DNA of 64,000 nucleotides from NCBI GenBank assembly GCA_963966185.1, contig CAWZYM010000246.1, forward strand, positions 242,198 to 306,197, written 5' to 3'. The translations under genes and the position numbers were made by a program. The notes beneath the pieces are model-generated. The model saw only the letters and a list, made by a program, of their open reading frames with translations, was not told where the DNA came from and ran no database searches. This DNA is from Rhabditoides inermis (lineage: Eukaryota; Nematoda; Chromadorea; Rhabditida; Rhabditidae). Below are positions 53,083-64,000 of the stretch, piece after piece. Numbering within the stretch: the stretch's first letter is position 1; every line of letters starts with the position of its first letter.

Positions 53083-56000
53083 TTGACGTCATCTGGTGGT
53101 CCTTCTGGAGCGAAATCTCAAAATCGGGGCTCATACAAAGTTTGTAGGGGTCCCTGGCCATGACATATCCAAATTTCAAGTCGATCCCTTCAGCGGTGCA
53201 AAAGGAGCTACAGCGAATCTGGAGCCTACTCGTGTCGACCTGCACTGTGACTGGAGAGGATACTGTATTTTCAACCAAAGTGATCGGATCGACCTGTAAC
53301 TTTGCAAGTGGCCTCATATAGACCCTAGAAGTCTATCTTCATCATAACAACTCTCAATCTCATCTTTCATCTAGATGACGTCACGATTTGTGGTGTCTGA
53401 AAGCGCTCGACGCCACGTCATCTGGTGGTCCTTCTGGAGCGAAATCTCAAAATCGGGGCTCATACAAAGTTTGTAGGGGTCCCTGGCCATGACATATCCA
53501 AATTTCAAGTCGATCCCTTCAGCGGTGCAAAAGGAGCTACAGCGAATCTGGAGCCTACTCGTGTCGACCTGCACTGTGACTGGAGAGGATACTGTATTTT
53601 CAACCAAAGTGATCGGATCGACCTGTAACTTTGCAAGTGGCCTCATATAGACCCTAGAAGTCTATCTTCATCATAACAACTCTCAATCTCATCTTTCATC
53701 TAGATGACGTCACGATTTGTGGTGTCTGAAAGCGCTCGACGCCACGTCATCTGGTGGTCCTTCTGGAGCGAAATCTCAAAATCGGGGCTCATACAAAGTT
53801 TGTAGGGGTCCCTGGCCATGACATATCCAAATTTCAAGTCGATCCCTTCAGCGGTGCAAAAGGAGCTACAGCGAATCTGGAGCCTACTCGTGTCGACCTG
53901 CACTGTGACTGGAGAGGATACTGTATTTTCAACCAAAGTGATCGGATCGACCTGTAACTTTGCAAGTGGCCTCATATAGACCCTAGAAGTCTATCTTCAT
54001 CATAACAACTCTCAATCTCATCTTTCATCTAGATGACGTCACGATTTGTGGTGTCTGAAAGCGCTCGACGCCACGTCATCTGGTGGTCCTTCTGGAGCGA
54101 AATCTCAAAATCGGGGCTCATACAAAGTTTGTAGGGGTCCCTGGCCATGACATATCCAAATTTCAAGTCGATCCCTTCAGCGGTGCAAAAGGAGCTACAG
54201 CGAATCTGGAGCCTACTCGTGTCGACCTGCACTGTGACTGGAGAGGATACTGTATTTTCAACCAAAGTGATCGGATCGACCTGTAACTTTGCAAGTGGCC
54301 TCATATAGACCCTAGAAGTCTATCTTCATCATAACAACTCTCAATCTCATCTTTCATCTAGATGACGTCACGATTTGTGGTGTCTGAAAGCGCTCGACGC
54401 CACGTCATCTGGTGGTCCTTCTGGAGCGAAATCTCAAAATCGGGGCTCATACAAAGTTTGTAGGGGTCCCTGGCCATGACATATCCAAATTTCAAGTCGA
54501 TCCCTTCAGCGGTGCAAAAGGAGCTACAGCGAATCTGGAGCCTACTCGTGTCGACCTGCACTGTGACTGGAGAGGATACTGTATTTTCAACCAAAGTGAT
54601 CGGATCGACCTGTAACTTTGCAAGTGGCCTCATATAGACCCTAGAAGTCTATCTTCATCATAACAACTCTCAATCTCATCTTTCATCTAGATGACGTCAC
54701 GATTTGTGGTGTCTGAAAGCGCTCGACGCCACGTCATCTGGTGGTCCTTCTGGAGCGAAATCTCAAAATCGGGGCTCATACAAAGTTTGTAGGGGTCCCT
54801 GGCCATGACATATCCAAATTTCAAGTCGATCCCTTCAGCGGTGCAAAAGGAGCTACAGCGAATCTGGAGCCTACTCGTGTCGACCTGCACTGTGACTGGA
54901 GAGGATACTGTATTTTCAACCAAAGTGATCGGATCGACCTGTAACTTTGCAAGTGGCCTCATATAGACCCTAGAAGTCTATCTTCATCATAACAACTCTC
55001 AATCTCATCTTTCATCTAGATGACGTCACGATTTGTGGTGTCTGAAAGCGCTCGACGCCACGTCATCTGGTGGTCCTTCTGGAGCGAAATCTCAAAATCG
55101 GGGCTCATACAAAGTTTGTAGGGGTCCCTGGCCATGACATATCCAAATTTCAAGTCGATCCCTTCAGCGGTGCAAAAGGAGCTACAGCGAATCTGGAGCC
55201 TACTCGTGTCGACCTGCACTGTGACTGGAGAGGATACTGTATTTTCAACCAAAGTGATCGGATCGACCTGTAACTTTGCAAGTGGCCTCATATAGACCCT
55301 AGAAGTCTATCTTCATCATAACAACTCTCAATCTCATCTTTCATCTAGATGACGTCACGATTTGTGGTGTCTGAAAGCGCTCGACGCCACGTCATCTGGT
55401 GGTCCTTCTGGAGCGAAATCTCAAAATCGGGGCTCATACAAAGTTTGTAGGGGTCCCTGGCCATGACATATCCAAATTTCAAGTCGATCCCTTCAGCGGT
55501 GCAAAAGGAGCTACAGCGAATCTGGAGCCTACTCGTGTCGACCTGCACTGTGACTGGAGAGGATACTGTATTTTCAACCAAAGTGATCGGATCGACCTGT
55601 AACTTTGCAAGTGGCCTCATATAGACCCTAGAAGTCTATCTTCATCATAACAACTCTCAATCTCATCTTTCATCTAGATGACGTCACGATTTGTGGTGTC
55701 TGAAAGCGCTCGACGCCACGTCATCTGGTGGTCCTTCTGGAGCGAAATCTCAAAATCGGGGCTCATACAAAGTTTGTAGGGGTCCCTGGCCATGACATAT
55801 CCAAATTTCAAGTCGATCCCTTCAGCGGTGCAAAAGGAGCTACAGCGAATCTGGAGCCTACTCGTGTCGACCTGCACTGTGACTGGAGAGGATACTGTAT
55901 TTTCAACCAAAGTGATCGGATCGACCTGTAACTTTGCAAGTGGCCTCATATAGACCCTAGAAGTCTATCTTCATCATAACAACTCTCAATCTCATCTTTC

Positions 56001-57668
56001 ATCTAGATGACGTCACGATTTGTGGTGTCTGAAAGCGCTCGACGCCACGTCATCTGGTGGTCCTTCTGGAGCGAAATCTCAAAATCGGGGCTCATACAAA
56101 GTTTGTAGGGGTCCCTGGCCATGACATATCCAAATTTCAAGTCGATCCCTTCAGCGGTGCAAAAGGAGCTACAGCGAATCTGGAGCCTACTCGTGTCGAC
56201 CTGCACTGTGACTGGAGAGGATACTGTATTTTCAACCAAAGTGATCGGATCGACCTGTAACTTTGCAAGTGGCCTCATATAGACCCTAGAAGTCTATCTT
56301 CATCATAACAACTCTCAATCTCATCTTTCATCTAGATGACGTCACGATTTGTGGTGTCTGAAAGCGCTCGACGCCACGTCATCTGGTGGTCCTTCTGGAG
56401 CGAAATCTCAAAATCGGGGCTCATACAAAGTTTGTAGGGGTCCCTGGCCATGACATATCCAAATTTCAAGTCGATCCCTTCAGCGGTGCAAAAGGAGCTA
56501 CAGCGAATCTGGAGCCTACTCGTGTCGACCTGCACTGTGACTGGAGAGGATACTGTATTTTCAACCAAAGTGATCGGATCGACCTGTAACTTTGCAAGTG
56601 GCCTCATATAGACCCTAGAAGTCTATCTTCATCATAACAACTCTCAATCTCATCTTTCATCTAGATGACGTCACGATTTGTGGTGTCTGAAAGCGCTCGA
56701 CGCCACGTCATCTGGTGGTCCTTCTGGAGCGAAATCTCAAAATCGGGGCTCATACAAAGTTTGTAGGGGTCCCTGGCCATGACATATCCAAATTTCAAGT
56801 CGATCCCTTCAGCGGTGCAAAAGGAGCTACAGCGAATCTGGAGCCTACTCGTGTCGACCTGCACTGTGACTGGAGAGGATACTGTATTTTCAACCAAAGT
56901 GATCGGATCGACCTGTAACTTTGCAAGTGGCCTCATATAGACCCTAGAAGTCTATCTTCATCATAACAACTCTCAATCTCATCTTTCATCTAGATGACGT
57001 CACGATTTGTGGTGTCTGAAAGCGCTCGACGCCACGTCATCTGGTGGTCCTTCTGGAGCGAAATCTCAAAATCGGGGCTCATACAAAGTTTGTAGGGGTC
57101 CCTGGCCATGACATATCCAAATTTCAAGTCGATCCCTTCAGCGGTGCAAAAGGAGCTACAGCGAATCTGGAGCCTACTCGTGTCGACCTGCACTGTGACT
57201 GGAGAGGATACTGTATTTTCAACCAAAGTGATCGGATCGACCTGTAACTTTGCAAGTGGCCTCATATAGACCCTAGAAGTCTATCTTCATCATAACAACT
57301 CTCAATCTCATCTTTCATCTAGATGACGTCACGATTTGTGGTGTCTGAAAGCGCTCGACGCCACGTCATCTGGTGGTCCTTCTGGAGCGAAATCTCAAAA
57401 TCGGGGCTCATACAAAGTTTGTAGGGGTCCCTGGCCATGACATATCCAAATTTCAAGTCGATCCCTTCAGCGGTGCAAAAGGAGCTACAGCGAATCTGGA
57501 GCCTACTCGTGTCGACCTGCACTGTGACTGGAGAGGATACTGTATTTTCAACCAAAGTGATCGGATCGACCTGTAACTTTGCAAGTGGCCTCATATTGAC
57601 CCTAGAAGTCTACCTTCATCATAACAACTCTCAATCTCAACTTTTCTTTTATCTAGATGACGTCACTG
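53083..57668. repeat. 329-bp tandem satellite, about 14 copies
   Basis: The unit repeats every 329 bp; the same frame recurs at 53096, 53425, 53754 and onward to 57373. Internal copies look identical base for base. The first copy differs in its opening and the last differs slightly near 57596-57650. Each unit contains TGACGTCA, and the array both begins and ends near that word. The recurring 67- and 91-codon frames are products of the repetition, not genes. The true array may be longer than assembled. Confidence 0.97.
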
Positions 57669-57856
57669 GTCATCATCAAACAACAAACAAGATAACAATC
57701 GATAAACAATCGATAAATAACAAGAATCTAGTAATAACCAGAAGTACATCTTGGATGTTACCCACTCAACAAATAAGATATAAAAACAAAACGATTCACA
57801 GAACACAACAGAAAACTGGACACAGGGCATGGGGAAGACAGAAATGTGGGGTGTGA
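57669..57856. other. spacer between satellite and transposon-like gene
   Basis: AT-rich DNA of about 190 bp with no supported feature; 3' flank of the minus-strand gene. Confidence 0.4.
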
Positions 57857-60784
57857 CTACTTCCAGAGTGCACGGAACTTGGGGTTGAGACGGTGCACGT
57901 TGCAGTTGGCAACGTGAATGAACGTCGCCTTCTGAGCGCGCACCGTCTTACCATAGTTGCCGAAGGTGCCGACCAGGGTATTGTCGTGCACCTTGTGATA
58001 GTGCTCGACACCCTGCTCGCACACCAGGCCAAGTGACCCGTGCTCTCGGAGGAAGGGGGCGAGATGGTAGAGGAGATGGTGAACCTTAGGGGTGTACCTG
58101 AGTGGAACAAACTCCTCCTGGATCGCCTTCGCGATCACCTTCTTCAGCGTCGCCGCAGCCTTCTCGATCACAGTGATCTGGTCGTCGTTCATGAAACGAG
58201 CCTTGGACGCCTTGAAGAGAACGGTGAGCGGGGTGAGGAACTCCTTGTACTGCTTCACGCGCTCCTTGACGCACTCGGCGTCGCTCACGCCCTCCAGAAC
58301 AGCCAGGATCTCCGTTGAGTTCGAGAGGAACCCGTGCACGTCGTTACCGGTCATGGTACCTGAACGACTACGGTAATCATAATCGCTCCGCCCCTTTTAG
58401 CCCCGCCCATTTTTGACCAATTTGGAAGCTGTTTGTGTCATTTTTTATTACTTCGTGAACAATAAGGATTCTTATCAACCGTTTCTCTATCATTTAGTCT
58501 ACTTTCCTTGCTTTCCTTGTGCATGTCCCGCCCCTTTAGATCCCGCCCCCTCAATGACGTCATCATAAATTCACCTCCATGATACTGCCGGACACGAACG
58601 TGGTACTTCTCGCAAATCCTGTTGAACTGCTTGATCTTCGGGTGGTCGCGGATCGAGTCCATGTGCTCCAGCACAGCGCGTCTCTCGAGAAAACGTCGCT
58701 GGCTGTCCTCCATCCTCGCGTGGAACTTGGCTTCGTGCTCGGCATCGTGCATCCAGCAGTAGAACTCGACGTCGTCGAGGTCGTCACCCTCCAAGAATCC
58801 GTGGCAGTGGACGTGCCCCCACCGCTCGCACCTGAAACGACAGAATAAATGTCAAGCACCGCCCCCAAAGCCCCGCCCACTTTGAGAAACTCACCCTTCC
58901 ATGCAGCATTTGACGAAGCGTGCCTTGTCTCCCTTCTTCAAGGTGTAGGCACACCAGTCACAGCATGCTCCGTCGTGACGTGCTGGCCGACCGTTCCTGT
59001 ACTTGGAGTACTTGGCGAAGACGTTCAGAAGAAGCTTCTCCTCCCGGTTCATCGACGCAGCCGTCTCTTTCGGCCCCGGCAGCTCGTCCTTCCACACGTC
59101 CTTGTCGATGCCGTGTCCTAACATCATCCTCAGAACACACTGCAATGATTCTCTCTCTCCTCTCTCTCACTCTCTCACTCTCTCTCTCTCTCTCTCTCTC
59201 ACTCTCTCCTCTTTCTCTCTCTCCTCTCTCTCTCCCCTCTCTCTCCCCCCTCGCTCTCTCCCTCTCTTCACTCACCCGTCTCAAGTCTGACTCCAATGAC
59301 AGAAAGATCTTCGTTACCGGGTCGGTGAAGATGTGCAAAGAGGGCGGAGCCAGGATCATCTGGAAAAGTAAAAGGGGCGTGGCCTAAGTGGGCGTGACTT
59401 TAAATTATCCGGTGGAGACATAAATTGGGGTGAATAACATACCACCAAGAACGATACGAGCGCTTCGAACGAGTAGGAGAAGTTGATCTTGGTGTTGTGC
59501 TTCTTCCCCGGCTCGTTCAACGCCACGCACTCGGCCGCTCTGGCCGCCGTCCTGGGTGGTCCAGCGGGAAGACCCTTCTTCAACTCCTCGGCCGACAACT
59601 CACACTGAAAAGCTTTCAATGATCTGATGGCACAGTCTACGCGACTTTGAGGACTCACACTGCAACACGGATATCGAGATCCACAGCCACACAAGCCCAT
59701 AATGGCATCGGTAGCCTTGAAGTCCGACGTGTTGAACTTCTTCAGCGCTGCTGGTCTCCGAGTGCCATTCTTGTCCAGCCACGTGAGTCCGTCCAACTCC
59801 TCCATCGCTCGGAACACATCCTGCAAACGAAACCTGAGTTTATCACAAAAGTGGGCGGGGCTTAGATGGGCGGAGCCAAAAACTACAGTAACCCACCTCG
59901 GCTCGCAGCTTGAGAGACTTGTAGTCATCAGTTCCAAGGTAGACACAGGCGGGAAACCAGTTGTGAGGGGAGTTTACCAACCCCTCAGGTCGGTTTGCCA
60001 CCGAGATGAGCACCTTGACACTGTCTCCTCCCTTGTCCGTCCCCTCCTTGAACCAGATGGTGTTGTCGAACTCTTCTTCGACAACGAGTAGTGGAGCAGT
60101 CAGATCGAGCATCTTCTGTACGTATCCCTTTAGATCGCGTACCTAGAATTACAATATTATCAAATTAGGTCTACCATGACGTCATTTTATCGAAAAGCCC
60201 CGCCCCCTAAACCCGTCCACTTCAAAAAAACAAAATTTTTTTTCGTTATTCTGCAGATTTCAACTTGCCTTGATGCCATCTTGACAGTCCACGATGTCGT
60301 CCGGCCCAATGAGGCTCTTCTCCTGCCAGTACTTCTTGAACACTGCCGCCTTGTTCAGCACCGACACGCCCTGGGACTTGAGAAAGTTCCTCAACTTGTT
60401 CCAGCGCGTGTGGCTGCAGTTCATCTCCGCGAACGCGAATGCCTCGGCATCTAGAACAATCCAGTATACAACGTCATTCCATCATATTCTAACCCAGACT
60501 GATCCGCTTCGATCCGACCTCACTGTCCACTCCGTACCGCTGCTTGATCCTGGCTCGCATCAACTCAGTAGATACCGACAGAAGATACAACGCCTATCGA
60601 GATTATATCCATTATGCTTGATCACTGACACCGAACCAGGTATCTTGGTGTTACCGTAATCTCTTCGCACCTGTTCGTCCTCGATGCGTTTCTGCTCCAG
60701 ACTCTTGGACGCTTGCCTCCGCTCCGACACCATAAGAAGGGCGTAGTCAATCAACATCTTCCTCTTGCGGCTACAAAATCTTTT

Positions 60785-60831
<47 letters not shown>

Positions 60832-63141
60832 GCACAGCGAGAATCACGCACTTTCGAGTTGGTTCGGACCAGCCCTTCTTGTAGTCGGTGCCGGTAGGGT
60901 CGGTGGTTTCCATCAGAAGGCGAGGTGGATGGCGAGGCGAAGCATATGGAATCTGCCACACACCATTTCCGACAGGATAGGCCATCGAACACTAAAAAAG
61001 TGTCCATATCGTTGTCCACCCCGCTCCATACGCCCCGCCCCTTTTAACCCCGCCCTCATAAGCCCCGCCCCTTCTGTCCGAACCATCTCTAATCGATTGC
61101 ACGTACCATGTTGTCTGTTTCCGGAGTGCCAGGGGTGGATGCGGGCGAAAGTACGCGCGGCGTAACAGAGGGACTGCGGGAAGACCTCAACATATCCTGC
61201 CACTCCTCCTCTCCCTCATCCAAATAACGCAATAGCCGTACGATCTCTGGATCCATCTCCTCGTCCGACTCCTCTCCGTCCTCTTCCTCCTCCTCTTCAC
61301 TCTCCTCGCTCTCTTCGAAATGTAGCTTGTCTCCTGTTGGTACAAACTTCTCTCCCAAGTCCGCATCAGAATCATAGTCGTAAAGGGAGTCCGAATCGGA
61401 AGAGTAACAACGGTCTCCGAGTCTCGCCTCCTCGAATCCTCTCACAATCACTTGCTCCTCTCCCGGTCCACTGCCTCCATCCACATCTCCATCCATATCC
61501 ATATCCATGTGTCCCTCTCCTCCTTCTCCTATTTCGGCTCCCTCCTCCTCATCACCTCCCTGCTCCATCTGCTCTTCTCCATGGCTGTTTCCCTGTCGGC
61601 TTCCGTCCAGTTTCGCCTTCTTCCTAGCCAATCTCGCCTCGTTCATCTTCACTATATGAACCCTCCTTCCCTTCGTGAGCCGACAAGGCGTGACAGAGAC
61701 GGCCTTCTGTAATACACACCCTTTGATAATGTTTATGTACCCTGTTCAAATCTACAGTAATCAATTTTGCTTGCAGGACCAACAACGACGAATGAGAATG
61801 ATGCTATTCAGATGACGACAGACATTAGTGACATCCTTGCATACTTGTTGATTCCTCTTGCATCAGAAAACAACTTGGTTGCAGCATGCCCGAAAAGTAA
61901 ACAGTAAACAAAATACGAAACAATACCTTCAAAAAGACACTGAACCATGCGCATAACATACATTTATTATCCGAATGTCAATAAAACATAAGTATGAACA
62001 TTCAACAAATGAACAACATGATAAACTAACACAATCACCAATACCAAACTCGGCAAGATTCCATTCCCTCGAAAACGGTCCGAATGGATCTGAAACAGAT
62101 CGCATAAGTCCAATAACCCGAACATAGGAAAAGATTGTTAGTAAACAAAGGGTTGGTTTGACACGAACGATACATTCACACACCTGTTTACTCACGCGTG
62201 CAGCACCGACTCTTCCTGATGTCCCATCTCCGTTCTTCGCTAGAGCTGCTCCCTCTCCTCCTCCTCCTCCACCTGCTTCTCCTCCTTCACCTCTGCCAGC
62301 GGGATGAACATCGCCCTGTAAACGAAAGTTTTACGTATTAGCATAACAAATTATGCAGATTGAACACTGAAACATTTGAAACTACAGCTCAAGTTCAAGT
62401 TGAATAGGACATGTTCCTGTTGCGCGAGGTAGCGTGAAAGGCGCAAGAATATGAATACGACCCCATTCAATCTATGGACTATGTAAATATAGTCCATAAA
62501 ATTCGCTGAAATGTAAATGATCATAGCATCCGACTATTGTCAACAAAGTGATATTATACACGTTACAATAACACATACATTCTCACATATTAATGATTGC
62601 TAGTAATTCACTCTAAGAAAAATCAGAGAACTGACTCACCGTTTGTCTATCTGCCGATCCTCCGTCTGCTCCTCGGCCGTCCTCTCCTTTTCCTTCTTCA
62701 TTCGCTTCTCCACTCGTTCCGGCGTCATCTACAGCTACGACATCTCCGTCCTACAAAAGTCATCGAGATGAAGAGATACTCACGTAAGTACTGAGTACGT
62801 TCACGTTTAATCAATCAATCACCAGTATATTGTAGAATACCAACATAATATCATATACCAACCTTGTGCCCCCTCCTCTCCTGCACTTCTCTTCCACGCC
62901 GCGTCCCTCCTCCTCCTCCAGCTCTTCCACTTTCCGAGTCTGCTCCTTCTCCTCCTCCGTCCTGAAAAAGCTTGTTGAGTTGAGAGATGACATTTCAAAA
63001 AACACACACAAACATTTCGAAAAATACATTTAAAAACCAATTCAATTAAAAAAAACCAAAAAAAACACTCACAATTGATCGTCGACTTCTTGCCGGAGTA
63101 GGTGGCGGAGTGGGGAAATGTGTAGATCTCGTGACGACCAT
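57857..63141 (-). CDS. transposase-derived multi-exon protein with PHD-like finger
   Basis: Exons join in phase for over 900 residues. First exons: 63073-63141 (MVVTRSTHFPTPPPTPARSR), 62863-62961, 62640-62750 and 62196-62315, rich in Gly/Glu/Asp, then 61107-61706, with basic KKAKLDGSRQ and long acidic runs. Later parts: MLIDYALLMVSERRQ, TIWFKEGTDKGGDSVKVLIS, MILAPPSLHIFTDPVTK, a Cys/His block CDWC-CCMEGCERWGHVHC-FYCWMH spaced like a PHD finger (58780-58980), VRQYHG-TMTGNDVHGFL, and a C-terminal helix-rich region with KVHHLLYHLAPFLREHGSLG and CEQGVEHYHK. The 'P-LH', 'Y-GG-GN-VH' and 'EQ-E--H' runs recall transposase-like proteins present in many copies in nematodes and cnidarians, probably of RNase H fold; this rests on memory of the pattern. 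The acidic residues in KEGTDKGGD and EQGVEH are candidate catalytic sites. It adjoins the 329-bp array. Confidence 0.6.
59155..59262. repeat. (CT)n tract in transposon-like gene intron
   Basis: CT-rich DNA fills the intron between FLSLESDLR-coding and CVLRMMLGHG-coding exons; on the coding strand it reads as GA. Confidence 0.85.
60785..60831. repeat. (CT)n tract in transposon-like gene intron
   Basis: About 47 bp of pure CT; on the coding strand it reads as GA between SEPTRK and RKRKML exons. Confidence 0.85.
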
Positions 63142-64000
63142 CTGCAAACATAGCGTGAGTTGATAACTGTAAGGAACTTATCTATCGGTAAATATGTGGA
63201 AAAGAATTGCAGAAAGCATCAAACGCCACGAACAACGCAAGTAGTAGTTCAGCAACAACAAGTCCAATGTAAAGCCAGACTCCAGAAGACCCAGAAACAG
63301 AACATAGCTGCGGGAAAGTGGCGATAAATTAGTTATGCGCAGTGCTGCCGCAGCCGCGCCCTCATTCCATACATCCTCGCGTCGCTAGGCAAGAGTCAAA
63401 TTTAGGGAGGCTTGCCTCAACCAACTCTTGAGAGCTCTCTACACTGCGCATCTACCAAACCATTGATCTTGAACCACGTCGCAAACAACAATAAGAAGAA
63501 AGATACAACAAGTCGACAGCTACATATATGCCTTATCGAGAAAGCTACGTGCGTTGAAGGATGAAAGGGAGAGAAAAGATAGCTTTACGCCGTGTATGTT
63601 TGTGGATTGATACGTCATAACTATGATTTGTATGACGATTAGCAAAGAAGGAGTTCATTCTACAAAGAAGTTGAACAAGCGCCAGCACCAACACGGAAAA
63701 GAAAAAAAGAAAGAGCAATACAACAAGCACTAACAAGCATCATACAAACAGTTCAACAAGTACAACAACTATGTGTGATATGTAAAGAATGAGAGATATA
63801 CAACAACACATGATTGAAAGAGGAAAATATTTGTTACATCATGGAAATTGTGAAAAAGAAAAATTGTAACTCACCGCGTCTTCTCTCACTCCTTCCTTGT
63901 CGTCGTCTTGCGGCTCCTCTTGACGCCAGACTACACCAGACTAGCTGAATCAATTACAATGAGAAATCAACAAAAACGTGTTTATTTACAAAGGAAAACA
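63142..64000. other. 5' flank of the transposon-like gene
   Basis: No firm gene. On the minus strand 63873-63945 is open, reads VWRQEEPQDDDKEGVREDA and ends at a GTGAGT donor, so it may be an upstream exon of the same gene or of a neighbour. A short inverted pair TGCGCAGTG/CACTGCGCA lies at 63338 and 63442. Confidence 0.35.

Noticed and set aside
53096..57576. Recurrent 67- and 91-codon frames, like a tandem gene family
   Set aside because: They repeat exactly every 329 bp on both strands as part of the satellite, and have no protein-like features.

Overview
The window is nuclear DNA from a nematode, most likely a free-living rhabditid or diplogastrid; the genus cannot be fixed from the sequence. 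The evidence is many small exons, introns often of 40-60 bp ending in TTTCAG or TTGCAG, start codons that sit just after such acceptors (consistent with spliced-leader addition), a nematode-type seven-transmembrane chemoreceptor, and a DUF229 sulfatase-like protein. All exon models were spliced by eye: ends with a stop codon or a clear start are firm, internal junctions less so.

Layout. The left edge holds a probable last exon of an upstream gene. Then come a membrane-anchored DUF229 protein (1.4-5.9 kb), a GPI-type cholinesterase-like protein whose catalytic Ser is replaced and whose fold carries a Ser/Gly/Asn/Tyr repeat insert (6.5-12.3 kb), and a 4-kb gene-free stretch with a foldback element and a tRNA-headed repeat. 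Next are an unrecognised multi-pass membrane protein (16.3-17.4 kb) and a GDP-fucose transporter of the SLC35C1 type (17.9-23.3 kb). The transporter's longest intron contains a whole antisense serine carboxypeptidase gene (19.1-21.6 kb). The high-affinity choline transporter (25.6-31.6 kb), a leucine-rich-repeat membrane protein (33.5-37.8 kb), a bestrophin chloride channel (38.8-42.2 kb), a chemoreceptor on the minus strand (44.7-46.1 kb) and a CDC50-type flippase subunit (49.1-52.6 kb) follow.

The right end is mobile or repetitive DNA: a near-perfect 329-bp tandem array of about 14 copies (53.1-57.7 kb), then a large multi-exon minus-strand gene (57.9-63.1 kb) that looks like a transposase-derived protein carrying a PHD-like zinc-binding segment.

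The host genes look like independent housekeeping or neuronal membrane genes, not one pathway. The choline transporter and the cholinesterase-like protein both touch acetylcholine biology by family, but the latter appears catalytically dead. The most unusual material is the transposon-like gene next to its satellite, three large foldback elements, a family of tRNA-like repeats, and the modified esterase.
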